From Prorocentrum cordatum (Eukaryota; Sar; Dinophyceae; Prorocentrales; Prorocentraceae), in contig CAUYUJ010017811.1 in assembly GCA_963575745.1 (NCBI GenBank), positions 37,501 through 101,500 on the forward strand: 64,000 bases of DNA. The letters are read 5' to 3'. A program made the translations under genes and the position numbers. Below the pieces are notes generated by a model. It did not search any database. It was not told the DNA's origin and saw only the letters and a program-made list of their open reading frames with translations. How positions within the stretch are numbered: position 1 is the stretch's first letter; every line of letters starts with the position of its first letter. This document shows, piece by piece, positions 41,639-52,955 of this stretch.

Positions 41639-42173
41639 TCATGCTGTAACCTTGAGCCCAGCGGCTGCACGACGGTCACGGCATTGAGTCTTACGGGCGC
41701 GGACGGCACGTTCTGACGCGAAACGAACACCACGATGGGGACATGGACAGTTCCAAGTCGCGATAACGGCAGTTGGCGCATATATCAGGCGTTTGCGTTC
41801 AACTTGCCTGGCATACTTTGAGTACGGCATGGCCTTGCAGTTGTATTTGTGCATCGCAAACGGAGCACTCTCCTTACACAACGGACATGTAAAACTGGCT
41901 GCCGTCTTTGCTTGCGAAGTGCTAGTAGCGCGACTAGTATCACTGTTCGCGGTCCTCTCGTAGCTGTTACGCGGAGCTCTGTGTTTAACGGGTCCTCGGA
42001 GGGCTTGTCTGTGAGCAGCATGTGAAGCACCAAGTCGAAGGCCTAGTACATACTCACCTGCACCTCGGGCCTTCTTGGAGATCCTCGTACGAACCCGAAG
42101 ACGTGCACCCAGAGGCCGTTGGACTGGAACAACTGCTGCTGCTGCTGCTACTGCTCCTACTGCTCCTACTGCT
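41639..42173 (-). CDS. Zinc-finger ORF (about 178 codons, 5' end uncertain)
   Basis: The minus-strand frame is open from about 42173 to the TGA at 41639-41641. It reads RTRISKKARGAGEYVLGLRL, then HRQALRGPVKHRAPRNSYER, then FTCPLCKESAPFAMHKYNC, fitting a C-x2-C-x8-H-x4-C finger, then PYSKYARQVERKRLIYAP and WNCPCPHRGVRFASERAVRA ending RKTQC, a second Cys/His-rich finger. The first in-frame ATG is well inside (41881), so the true start is either upstream through an exon or a decayed one. CAGGTGAGTATGT at about 42055 on this strand is a good 5' splice donor. Paired Cys/His fingers near the C-terminus are common in LINE ORFs, so this may be the tail of a retrotransposon protein. Confidence 0.5.
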
Positions 42174-42179
42174 CCTCAA

Positions 42180-42432
42180 GGTCCTCGGAGAGCCTCGAGA
42201 GGATTACACATTCGGCGAAGCCGTCGTACTAGTGGAGGTGGAGGTAGTGGTGAGCGGGGTCGGGCCGAGCACGCGATGGTTGATTTATGTGTTGCTGCTG
42301 CTGCTGCTGGCCGGGGCCCGCCACGGGCTCCTGCGGCTCCTGACATGCCGCGAGGGACATCGCGAGGGTTACACTTTCGGCGGACCCGTCTTTCAGGTGG
42401 AGGTGGAGGAGGTGGTGGTGGCGGAGGCCCCT
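42180..42432 (+). repeat. Direct duplication about 165 bp apart
   Basis: GAGAGGATTACACATTCGGC (42197) and GCGAGGGTTACACTTTCGGC (42362) each lead into GGTGGAGGTGGAGGnnGTGGTG. A 144-aa plus-strand ORF (42022-42456) spans both copies as REDYTFG and REGYTFG, with a Leu run between them from CTG repeats. Confidence 0.7.
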
Positions 42433-43444
42433 TGCAATGGCGTCGATGGACGTTGAGATCGGCAAGCCGTCTCGCACGCATGCTGCGCCGCTCCTGTTCG
42501 CGATGAACTGGGGCGAGAGGCGCGGCGCGAGCGAGGCGGCACCTAAGATGAAGCGAATGTCAAGGTACTTGCCCCCCACACATCTGACACAGGGCGCACG
42601 ACCTGCGGAGTTGAGAGTCTGGAGTGAAATCAAAGCCTCCTGCTCAGCATGTTCGGGTTCACTGGTGTGTCCTCCTCCTCCTCCTCCTCCTGCTCCTCCT
42701 CCTCCTCCTCCTCCTCATCGTCCTGCTTCTTCTCCTCTTCCCCATCTTCCTCCCTCCGCAAGTGCCCTCGGCGCCTGCCGCGCTCCAGGGGCCGCGCCGC
42801 CGTGCGCAGATGTGCTCCCGCCGCCAGCTTCGGGCCTGACGGGCTCCCACAGCGAGGGGATTCGTGCCGGGCAGTGCCCTGGCCGATTTTCACCATTTGG
42901 GTTTGCTGTGGTCTGGGTGTTTGGGGCCGCGCTTTGACCCCAAGCGGAATTGTCGCTCTTGTACTCGCTGTCTTTCGCAGGACTCACTTGCACCGTTACC
43001 CGGGAGCGTCATCCACTGACTGCACCCGCAGTTCGACGAGCCTGCTTCGTCACATCCCGAAGAGCTTCACGCTCTGAGGGCTCCCCTGCCGCGCGCAGTC
43101 TCCTTCTTTCTGCTGGTCTTTCCCTTTCCCGCCTGTGCCGCAATTCGCTTCGCCCGTGCCCCAACGTAGCCCGCCCGCAACTCTGATCCCAGACGCCGCT
43201 GACCAACAAGTTCTGGGGAACTCTGCCTTCGGCAAAGTGTTGGGCCCTGTGCCTGGTGCTCCCCGCCTGCGCCACCGCGCGCAGGTCAGGGGCGGCATCT
43301 GCGGCAGCACCTGCTGCGTAGCACCCGCGACCTGGCCTTTTGGGGGGCGCCGACCGCGTGCGATTGGAGATTTTAGTCGATTTTGGTTCTGTTCGGGCCT
43401 CCGGGGACCTCCTCCTCCTTCTCCTCGTCTTTCCCCCCTCTTCA
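42433..43444. other. No gene securely recognised; (CCT)n at 42668-42718
   Basis: The plus-strand ORF 42437-42937 and the minus-strand ORF 42229-42633 overlap. The minus one contains APCVRCVGGKYLDIRFILG and LSPQFIANRSGAACVRDGLP, which are protein-like, but I cannot name a family. 43135-43330 (plus) is also open without a recognisable domain. Confidence 0.4.
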
Positions 43445-43870
43445 GTCCTTCTTCTTCTTCTTCTTCTTGTTAATATTTTTCTTCTTCTTCATATTATTGG
43501 GATTATTGCCATTACTTATTATTCGCATCATTATTATTATTATTGTTATTGTTATTATTATTATCATTACTATTATTGTTATTTATTATTATTATTACTA
43601 CTATTATTATCCTTAGTATTATTCTTAGTCTTATTATTCGTATTATTGCTATTATCATGCTTAGTGTTATGATTGATGTTCTTATGCGCTACTACTAGTG
43701 TTATTATTTTTAAAGTATTTTCATGATTCTCATTGCTATTACTACCATTATTATTGTTCTTACTTTTAATACTATTATTGGTATTGCTATTTTTATCAGT
43801 ATTATGATTATTGCCGTTCTTGTTATTCTTCTTTCTTTTCTAGCTATTGTTATTGTAGTAGTATTGTTAT
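43440..43870. repeat. (TTC)n then (ATT)n AT-rich tract
   Basis: TTC run, then ATT/TTA-rich low complexity. A similar (ATT)n tract is at 61045-61450. Confidence 0.95.
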
Positions 43871-43904
43871 TATGAATGTGTGTTTCGTCTTCTTCTTCTC
43901 TGTC

Positions 43905-43912
43905 TTCCTGCC

Positions 43913-43953
<41 letters not shown>

Positions 43954-44055
43954 GCCTCGCTCTCTCTCTGTCTCCCCCATCCCTCCCTCCCTCCCTACCT
44001 CCGTGCTTCCTCCCTCCGTGCTTCCTCCCTCCCTCCCTCCCTCCCTCCTCTTGCT
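43905..44055. repeat. (TGTC)n and (CCTCCCT)n tracts
   Basis: About 12 TGTC units followed by CCTCCCTC-type pyrimidine repeats. TGTC repeats recur at 53770-53880. Confidence 0.95.
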
Positions 44056-45869
44056 TCCTTTCCCACTCTTTCTCCGACCCGACTTGGCGGGCGCTGGCGA
44101 GGAGTTCAAGCTGTAGCAGCAGCACCAGCGCCAGCACCAGCGAACCTCCGCCCAAGCGAGGCGCAGCCCCCCGAGTGGGGGAAGGGGTGGACGGGGGAAT
44201 GAGGAGGGTGGGTGGGGGTGCTTCAGCATTTTCGCCGTTCTCGGTGCACTCTGTCTGGTAAGTCGCAAAGCCTCGAGAACAAGTTCGCTGTCTACAAGCG
44301 CGAGTGAGGGCCGCGGACCCAGCACTCCCCCCATCGCGGGTTGGCCTCTGGCTGGACACAGTGTGAGTCCGCTTTCGCGGCTACCGAGTTGGGCCGCTTT
44401 TGGGGCCCTCGTCGCCACGGTTGGATCCGCCTCGGAATTCTGTTCACAACGCGCTCCAGGAGGGATCGGAGCGAGGTGGCCGCACAGCCCCTACAGACGT
44501 GCATCCGAGAGGCATGAATCATTGAAAAACACATTGTTTGAAAACGATTTCTGGCTTCTTCCTTTTTCGCTCTCGCTGGGCTCTTCAGGCCTCCACATGA
44601 CCTCAAGCTGGCCCATGAGAGGCCCCGGACGGGCTCAGAAGGGGCCGAAGACGTCCCGTGAGGCCCTCAAGAAGCCTCGAAGAGGACCCCAAGAGGGCCC
44701 CAAGAGGGTCCCATACCCGTCCAAGTTGCGGGAAGGCTAAGAGAGTCCAGCGGCCTGCTTTGTGGGAGGGAAGACGTAAGAAGCACGAGGAGGACCAGCA
44801 TCATCCAGCATCATCATCATGAGTCGCTCGGCAGCCCAGCGCGCCAGACGAGCATGGACCATGCGCAGACCAGCACGACAGATCAGGTGGAGCACGGCAG
44901 ACCAACAATGCACACCTGCACCGCAGGTCGGTTCGGCACGGCAGGCCTTGTGCCCCGTCAGTTCGAATATCATGGCTCGGACGAGGTGGGGAGTCTTGCG
45001 GCGTGGGGTATGGGCAAGGGGTGAGCCCCTCCCTGAATGGAAAGAAGGGGGGGAAGGTGGAAGAGGACACGCTCTAAACCACGTCAGTCCAGAGGGCTTG
45101 TGGCATTAGTCGCACCAGCCATTAACTGGCACTGAGTACCCAGATCTCGCCATTATCGACAAATAAACGGCCAGCACCGCTGCCCGTAACCATCGGTGCC
45201 GCCACTCGAGCTACGACGTCCGCCACACTTTGGATACTGCTCCAGGCACGACCGGCGATACGCCCACAGTTGCCGCCACCATTTTCTCGCTGCGCACGCA
45301 GCGATATTGCGCTCGACGCCTGACGCCTGGTGTCCGCCGCCGCCCCCGCCCCGCCCCGCCGCCGCTAGCTTCCGCCTGGCACCAGTTTCGCGTTCTGCTC
45401 TCCCTCCCCGCTCCGCTTCAGCTCGCCTGCAGCCCCCAATGCATGCTAGGTCCAATAATCCGGGGACGTACCCAACCCTTGTAAGCATGTGGCGAGTATA
45501 CATCGGATCGCTCAATACACAAGCAATCATTGAATGATCCGCAATGCCCTTGAACGCTTCGCCAAAGAACGTCGGGCCAGAGTCAGATGTTTGACACATG
45601 TGGCGTCACTCTTAAGAGTCAGGTCGTTGGCAGGACCGTGACCACGAGCGGGCGTGGAAACATGTGGAGAGGGACGATTGGAGACATGATTCGTGGGAGT
45701 AGCAGCGCCTTGCGCTGTGTTCGAATTGCAGGACAGCGCTCTGCGCACCATGGCAGTACAGCGCCTTGCGCTAAACGTAGCATCTGCCCGCGTGCATTAC
45801 TAGCAACAGGCAGCTGAAGAAGGGATGCGGCATGGACAACGGACAGCGCAATGCGCTATTCGCTGCGCG
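44056..45869. other. No gene recognised; short minisatellite at 44590-44735
   Basis: 44590-44735 holds CCCCAAGAGGGCC-type units, the reverse complement of 9470-9790. The rest is unique. A minus-strand ORF at 45153-45599 begins SDSGPTFFGEAFKGI, faintly like the second active-site region of a retroviral-type integrase, but nothing around it supports that. Confidence 0.5.
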
Positions 45870-48486
45870 GCGCTCACACACGCCGCGACCGCGTAGGACG
45901 TCACTCCGCAGGCCCTCCCAGAACCCCGCGACAGTGGCGACAGCTTCGCAGATCGCAGCCCCCTCATCCGGGGGGCTGGCGAGGTCTCGCGGTGATCCGC
46001 GTAAGACGTCAATCCGTTGGCCCTCCCAGAAGCCCAGCGTGCCGACAGCTTCGCAGATCGCAGCACCCCCCCCAGGGGACGGCGAGTTCTCGTGGTGATC
46101 CGCGTAAGACGTCGCTCCGCTGGCCCTCCCAGAGGCCCACGAAGGTGGCGACAGTTTTGCAGATCGCAGCCCCCCAGGGGACGGCGAGGTCTCGCGGTGA
46201 TCCGCGTAAGACCTACCTCCGCTGGCCCTCCCAGAACCCCACGAAAGTGGCGACAGCTTCGCAGTTCGCAGCCCCCCAGGGGGCGGTGAGGTCTCGTGGC
46301 GATCCGCGTAAAACGTCACTCCGCTGGCCCTCCCAGAAGCCCACAAAAGTGGCGACAGGTTTGCAGATCGCAGCCCCCCATGGGGCGACGAGGCTCGTGG
46401 TGGTCTGCGTAGGGCGTACCTCTGCTGGCCCTCCCAGAAGCCCACGAAGATGTCGCAGATCGCACACCGCAGCCCCCCGGGGGGACGGCAAGGTCTCCTG
46501 GGGATCCGCGTGAGACGTCACTGCGCTGGCTCTCCCAAAAGCCCACGAAATTGGCGACAGTTTCGCAGATCGCAGCCCCCCAGGGGACGGCGAGGTTTCG
46601 TGGTGATCCGCGTATACCACCGCTGGTTGGGCTCAGTCGCATCTCAGTTGTGGAAGGTTCTCTCTGGCTTCTCTGTTTCCACACCCTGGATGCGTGTTCT
46701 GACGTCGCGATGGTCCGCATCCGCCGTCAGGGTTTCCCCGCTGGACTGTGTCACCAGTCAGTCTGTGCTACTTGTCAGACTCCTTGGATTGACGTCTTCG
46801 GGACCGTTTCCTATTCGTTCGTATCCGAACTGTTGGGAACGCTTACGCGCCATTTTGGCTGCGCTCTGCTTCCTCGGTGCCTGTGTTCAGACTCCCTGGA
46901 TGCGCCGTTGCATGTTCCTTTCAGGGGCTGCCCTGCAGACTCCCTGGATTGCACGCCTTGGCTCAGACGCCCTGGGTCGCTGCTGCCTGCCGCCTGACCG
47001 CGGCCTCGCGCGCGCCCGCCCTAGTCGCGGCCGCAGCCCGACCGTGACCGCCCGCCGCTGGCGCTTCCGCCTGCGGCTGCAAAAAAAAGTATACCACCGC
47101 TGGGCTTTCCAGGAGCCCACGAGATTGGCGACAGTTTCGCAGATCGCAGCCCCACATGGGACGGCGAGGTCTCGTGGTGATCTGCGTAAAACGCACCTCC
47201 GCTGGGCCTCCCAGAACCCCACGAACGTGGCGGAAGTTTCAAAGATCGCAGCCCCCCAGGGGGGACGGCGAGGTCTCGTGGTGATCTGCGTAAGGCGCAC
47301 TCCCGCTGAGCCTCACAGGAACCCACGACAGTGGCGACAGTTTCGCAGATCGCAGCCCCCCAGGGGACGAAGAGATCTCGTGGTGATCCACGTAAGACGT
47401 CACCACGCTGGCCCTCCCAAAACCCCACGACAGTGGCGACAGTTTCGCAGGTCGCAGCCCCCCAGGGGACGACGAGGTCTCGCGTTGATTCGCGTAAAAC
47501 GTACCTCCGCCGGGCCTCACAGGAGCCCACGAAAGTGGCGACAGGTTTGCAGATCGCAGCCCCCCATGGGACGGCAAGGTCTCATGGTGATCTGCGTAAG
47601 CGCACCTTCGCTGGGCCTCCCAGAAGCCCACGACAGTGGCGACAGTTTCGCAGGTCGCAGCCCCCCAGGGGACGGCGAGGTCTTCGTGTTGATCTGCATC
47701 AGGCGCACCTCCGCTGAGCTTCCCAGGAACCCACGACAGTGGCGACAGTTTCGCAGATCGCATCCCCCCAGGGGACAGAGAGATCTCGTGGTGATCTGCG
47801 TAAGACGTGCCTCCTGTGGGCCTCCCAAGAGCGCGCGACAGTGGCGACAGTTTCGCAGGTCGCAGCCCCTCATGGGACCGCGAGGTCTCGTGGTGATCCG
47901 CGTAAGACGTACCTCCGCTGGGCCTCCCAGGAACCCACGAAAATGGCGACAATTTCGCAGATCGCAGCCCCGCAGGGGACGGCGAGGTCTCGTCGTGATC
48001 TGCGTAAGAGCCTTCCAGTAACCCACAAAAGTGGCGACAGCTTCTCAGATCGCAGCCCCCCAGGGGACGGCGAGGTTTCTTGGTGATCTGGGTAAGGCGC
48101 ATACCTCCGCTGGGCCTCCCAGGAGCCCACGAAAGTGGCGACAGTTTCGCAGATCGCTGCCCCCCAAGGGACGGCGAGGTCTCGTGGTGCTCTGCGTAGG
48201 ACGTGCCTCTGCTGGGCCTCCCAGGAGCCCACGAAAGTGGCGACAGTTTCGCAGATCGCTGCCCCCCAGTGGACGGCGAGGTCTCGTGGTGATCTGCGTA
48301 AAACGCACCTCCGCTGGGCCTCCCAGAACCCCACGAAGGTGGCGGAAGTTTCAAAGATCGCAGCCCCACAGGGGGGACGGCGAGATCTCGTGGTGATCCG
48401 CGTAAGACGCACCTCCGCTGGGCCTCCCAGGAGCCCACGAGAATGGCGACAGTTTCGCAGGTCGCAGCCCCCCAGGGGACGGCGAG
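45870..48486 (+). repeat. 102-bp tandem repeat array, about 21 units, interrupted once
   Basis: The anchor CGCAGATCGCAGCCCC recurs at 45945, 46051, 46159, 46261, 46363, 46455 and 46564, then after the insertion from 47140 to 48456; from 47344 to 47956 the spacing is exactly 102 bp. A unit reads GTGGTGATCCGCGTAAGACG, CACCTCCGCTGGGCCTCCCA, GGAGCCCACGAAAGTGGCGA and on. Since 102 is divisible by three, frames stay open on both strands, giving 34-residue repeats (523 aa plus strand, 519 aa minus strand). I see no feature favouring either as coding. The array ends directly in (GGA)n at 48485. Confidence 0.95.
46627..47088 (+). mobile_element. Poly(A)-tailed retroposed insertion with 15-bp TSD
   Basis: The 462-bp insert splits the 102-bp array. 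It is flanked by the exact direct repeat GTATACCACCGCTGG (46612-46626 and 47089-47103) and ends in eight A (47081-47088) next to the second copy. Its first bases, TTGGGCTCAG, are where a retroposed trans-spliced mRNA would carry the end of the leader (TTTGGCTCAAG); the resemblance is suggestive only. Inside, CAGACTCCCTGGATTG-like motifs occur five times (about 46681, 46776, 46888, 46937, 46965). No protein is recognisable, so it may be a non-coding RNA copy, a SINE or a 3'UTR. Confidence 0.85.
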
Positions 48487-48540
48487 GAGGAGGAGGAGGA
48501 GGAGGAGGAGGAGGAGGAGGAGGAGAAAGGAGGGTTGAAG
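48485..48540. repeat. (GGA)n run
   Basis: About 15 GGA units directly abutting the last 102-bp unit. Confidence 0.95.
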
Positions 48541-48589
48541 GAGGAGGGGGGAGGAGTGAGTGATGGAGACTATTCGAAACGAGAACTCA

Positions 48590-48752
48590 ACCAAACGAAT
48601 ACCCAACACAGCGAAGGTTGGGAAGTAAAGCAGGAGGCAAAGCATGAGGCACGAGGAGGAGAGGAGTGGAGGAGGAGGGAGGAGGTGGGAGGACGGACCG
48701 CGCAGTGCTGTATTCAAGACGAGTACCCAACACAAGGAGGGTTGGGAAAGAG
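48590..48752 (+). repeat. Short direct duplication
   Basis: ACGAATACCCAACACAGCGA, GGTTGGGAAG (48595-48627) and ACGAGTACCCAACACAAGGA, GGTTGGGAAA (48719-48750). 48753-49240 is GC-rich without a recognisable gene; a (CAG)n run lies at 49250-49275. Confidence 0.8.
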
Positions 48753-49315
48753 CTCGCTCCTCGATCCCCACCCTCTCCGCCTCATCCGCCTCTTCCACCT
48801 GGGCCTGCCCCCCCCTCCCTCTCCCGGTCGGTTTGCGCTTCGGGCCTTGTCCTGTCGGGGTCGCCTCCTCGCTGTCGCGGCGCCTCCGCCGATGGAGTGA
48901 GGGCGCGCTCCTTGCTCGGGGGCGGAAAAGAGGGGGGTGATGACTAGGGGGGGGTGGATATCATGGCGGGGGCCATGATATTTCCCCAGATTTCATGGCG
49001 CCTCTTCTTATTTCATTACGTCCCTGGCCCCCCCGCTGGGCCGCGCACATGCCGCCGGTCATGATTTGCACCCCCCCCTCTTGGACACCCCCCTCTTGGC
49101 CGCTCCCGACTTGCCCGAGCCGAGCCCGAGTCCGAATCCCTCCGCCTCCCCCGTGGCCGCCCGCCTTCCCCGCCGCCCCCGACCGCCTGGCGCCAGGGGC
49201 CCGCCGGAAGGCCCCGGCGGCGCGCAGCCCCAGCGCCAGCGGGAGCGGCAGCAGCAGCAGCAGCAGTAGCAGCAGCCCCAGCCGCCAGGCACCGCCCCGC
49301 CTCCCATGTGGATGG

Positions 49316-49324
49316 TGACGATGG

Positions 49325-49378
<54 letters not shown>

Positions 49379-49973
49379 CGATGATGATGATGATGATGAT
49401 GATGATGGTGATGGTGGTGGTGATGGTGGTGAGGATCAGGATGAGGATGATGGTGATCATGATGAGGATGATGATGATGACGATGATGATGACGATGCTG
49501 ATGGTGATGCTGATTATGATGATGATGGTGATAGTGGTGATGATGATTATGATGTTGATGACGACGATGATGACGGTTATTATGACGATGATGCTGATGA
49601 TGCTGTTGCTGATGCTGATGATGAGGAATCTGCTGACCATGATGATGCTGATGCTGATGCTGATGCTGACGACGATGATGATGCTGTTGATGATAATGAT
49701 GCTGCTGATGCTGATGATGATGCAGCTGCTGAGGATGATGCTGCTGCTGATGATGATGATGATGCTGTTGCTGATGATGGTGATGCTGCTGATGATGATG
49801 ATGCTCATGATGCTGATGATGATGCTGATGATGATCATGCTGATGCTGATGATGATGATGCTGATGCTGATGCTGATGCTGATGATGATGATGATGATGA
49901 TGAGGAGGAGGAGGAGGAGGAGGAGGAGGGAGAGGAGGACGAGGAGGAGGAGGAGGAGCAGGAAGAGGAGGAC

Positions 49974-50016
<43 letters not shown>

Positions 50017-50254
50017 TTGTTGTTGTTGTTGTTGTTGATTAGGGTGATGATGATAATGATGATGTTGAGGAGGATGAGGAGGAGGAGGAAGAGGAGTAGC
50101 AGGACGAGCACGACGACGATGATGATGATGATGATGATGGTGGTGATGATGATGACGATGATGATGATGAAGCTGATAATGATGCTGATGAGGATGCTGA
50201 TGATGATGAAGTTGGTGGTGGTGGTGATGATGGTTATGATGATGATGCTGATGC

Positions 50255-50295
<41 letters not shown>

Positions 50296-50700
50296 ATGCT
50301 GATTATGTCGATTATGATGACGATGATACGGATGATGGTAAATCTGATGATGCTGATGACGATGATGCTGCTGCGGCTGCTGGTGCTGATGATGACGATG
50401 CTGATGACGATGATGATGATGATGCTGATGGTGATGATGATTATGATGCTGATGAAGATGATGATGCTGATGCTGATGCTGATGCTGATGCTGATGATTG
50501 TTATGATGCTGATGCTGATAATTAATGATGATGGTAATGATGCTGATGATGCTGATGTTGATGATGATGATGCTGATGCTGATGATGGTGCTGATGATGA
50601 GGATGATGTTGATGCTGCTGCCTCTGCTAGATGTGATGATGAGGAGGAGGAGGAGGACGAGGAGGAGAAGGAGGAGGGGGAGGACGAGGAGGAGGAGGAC

Positions 50701-50744
<44 letters not shown>

Positions 50745-51212
50745 CGATTATGATCATGATGAGGAAGAGGAGGAGGAGTAAGCGGAAGAGGAGGAGGAAG
50801 AGGAGGAGGAGGAGGACGATGCTGACGATGATGATGACGATGATGGTGATGCTGGTGATGCCGATGATGATGATGATGAGGATGATGATGATGCTGCTGA
50901 TGATGATTATTATGTTGCTTTTGTTGACGATGATGATGATGATGATTATGACGATTACGATGCTGATGATGATGCTGATGATGATGATGGTGGTGGTGGT
51001 GGTGGTGCTGGTGGTGGTGGTGGTGATTTTGATGATGATGATGCTGATGATGCTGCTGCTGATGATGATGCTGCTGATGATGATGCTGATGATGCTGATG
51101 ATGGTGATAGTTTTGATGATGCTGACGATGCTGATGACGATGATGGGCGTGATGATGTTGCTGCTGTTGCTTTTCATTCTGATGATGCTGATGAAGCTGC
51201 TGCTGATGATGC

Positions 51213-51269
<57 letters not shown>

Positions 51270-51535
51270 GGATGAGGACGAGGATGAGGATGAGGATGAG
51301 GAGGAGGAGGAGGATGAGGATGAGGATGAGGATGAGGATGAGGATTAGGATGAGGAAGGAGGAGGAGGAGGAGGAGGAGGAGGAGGAGGAGGAGGAGGAG
51401 GAGGAGGAAGGAGGAGGAGGAGGAGGAGGAGGAGGAGGAGGAGGAGGAGGAGGAGGAGGAGGAGGGGGAGGAGGAAGATGAGAAGGAGGAGGCGGAGGAG
51501 GAGGAGGAGGAGGCGGAGGAGGAGGAGGAGGGTCT
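49316..51535. repeat. 2.2-kb (GAT)n/(GCT)n/(GGA)n microsatellite
   Basis: The longest low-complexity block in the window. GAT and GCT to about 51260 with GGA patches at 49903-49970 and 50640-50700, (GTT)n at 50015-50036, and GGA from 51350 to 51530. ORFs up to 1034 aa on the minus strand and 491 aa on the plus strand are artefacts of stop-free triplets. Confidence 0.95.
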
Positions 51536-51859
51536 AGCGTCGACCGAGTGTCGAGGTCGAGGATTTTCCGATCTCGCCAGTCCTCTTCTGGCATCCACAC
51601 AGTTTGTTTTTCCCTTCCCCGCAGTGTCGATTCCACGGCATGGCAGGTAACCTCGCCGGGCCAGGCGAGGCGACTCGGAGCTGGCCTTCGAGGTGCTCCT
51701 GTCGCTCTTCGCGGGTTGGGGAGGCGGAGGTGGAGGACGAGGACAGGACAGGCATGCCCCACGGCCTCCCTGCAGGGCTGGGTGGCAGTGCGCCTGCGGC
51801 ACGTAAAACTTCGAAGACCGCGCCGCCTGCCGCCAGTGCGCGGCCCTTCGCGCCAGGGC

Positions 51860-52955
51860 CCCTGCTGCTGCGCCCCCCTGGCGGGTGCCGCCCGCGGGGC
51901 CGTGGACGCGTGGCCAGCCTTGCCCCCAGGCCGACCGCAGCGGCCCCGGGCCCAGGCCGACGCCTTCCGCCAGGCCGCGGCCGCCGCGCTGGCGGAAGCG
52001 GTGGAGCCGCTGCAGCGGGAGGAGGCCGCTTCCCGCGAATGCGAGGCGCAGCTGCGCGCCGGCAACCGCCTGGAGGGCTTCTGGGCGGCGGCGCGGCGAG
52101 CGGCAGCCGCGGCGACAGCGGCAGACGAAGCCCTGGCAGCTGCGACGCGCCGGGCGGAAGAGGCCCACGCCGCAGCGGCGGTTGCCGACGCAGCATCCTT
52201 GGGGGAGGAAGCTGCCCAGCACGCCCGGGGCGCGGCCTCGCCGGGGGCCTACCGCGCAGCGAGCGGGGCTGGCCGAGGCCGCGCGCGAGCTCCCGGGCCG
52301 CCTGGGGAACGGGGCCGCGGCCCGCGCGTGGGGCGCGGAGCCGCCGAGGCAGCTGCTGGCGGCGATGGCGGCGGCGCGCGCCGCGCTCCAGGACGGCGCC
52401 TCCGACGAGCAGGGCGACGCCCTGGGCGCGAGGAGTCGGGCGGACGACCTCGAAGTCGAGGAGCTCGGCCGCGCGGAGGAGGACGTCTTGCTGGAGGAGC
52501 TCGACCAGGCGGGGCCAGACGACGACGCGGCCCTCCTCGAGGCCGCCCGCAGACTGCGCGGGGCCCGCAGGGAGGCAGCCGCAGACGCGCGCCCAGCCTC
52601 CCCGGGGGCGACGCAGCCGCAGCCGCGGCCGCAGCCACTGAGGTGGCGCTGCGGCCGCGCCGGCGTGCGGGTCGGCGAGGCCAGCAACCCGGGGCCGCCG
52701 GGCAGGCCGCAGGCGCTCGCCTGCCCAGGCTGCCGCGGGCCGCTGCGCGCAACGCGGGTCCTCCGCGCGGACACCTGCGCTGCCTGCGCCGGGCCTGCGC
52801 GGGTGTCTCCCGCCGCTGCGAGGTCTGCGACGCATTGTTCTGCCGGAGGCGGCCGCGGGGGGTGCGGCGGCGCCCGCAGCGGCGCCGCGGCGGCCGGGAG
52901 GCTCGTTGCCCCCGCCGGTGTTGGCGCGCCTCCTGCCCCGAAGGCCAATTTATGA
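51860..52955 (+). pseudogene. Retrotransposon-type ORF with VGEASNPGP motif, frameshifted and truncated
   Basis: Coding-like Ala-rich helical sequence runs in one plus frame to about 52240 (DAFRQAAAAALAEAVEPLQR, LEGFWAAARRAAAAATAADE) and in the next frame to 52955 (LAAMAAARAALQDGASDEQG, DDLEVEELGRAEEDVLLEEL, AALLEAARRLRGARREAAAD). At 52671-52697 it reads VGEASNPGP within RAGVRVGEASNPGPPGRP, followed by a Cys cluster (CPGC at about 52717-52728, CAAC about 50 bases later). VGEASNPGP upstream of a Cys module is a signature I associate with dinoflagellate LINE ORFs, where an endonuclease would follow; here the ORF stops first. The NPGP core also resembles a 2A peptide. Confidence 0.55.

Noticed and set aside
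41642-41670. Spliced-leader-like sequence on the minus strand (GGGCTCAAG after AGCC) upstream of the 270-aa ORF
   Set aside because: It needs a gap and several mismatches and sits inside the zinc-finger reading frame.
45153-45599. Integrase-like fragment (SDSGPTFFGEAFKGI) on the minus strand
   Set aside because: No zinc-binding or other active-site region and no LTRs are visible; the rest of the ORF is low-complexity.
46849-46860. Exact 12-base match to the inner spliced leader (GCCATTTTGGCT)
   Set aside because: The flanks do not fit the leader, and a 12-mer can occur by chance; it also lies inside the retroposed insert away from its 5' end.
46450-48021. 34-residue repeats of the 102-bp array as a TAL-effector-like protein
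   Set aside because: Only the repeat length agrees; there is no hypervariable residue pair and both strands are equally open.
49308-51481. Very long poly-Asp, Met/Leu and His/Pro ORFs (up to 1034-1159 aa) over trinucleotide repeats
   Set aside because: Stop-free triplets keep every frame open on both strands; there is no non-repetitive protein sequence tied to them.
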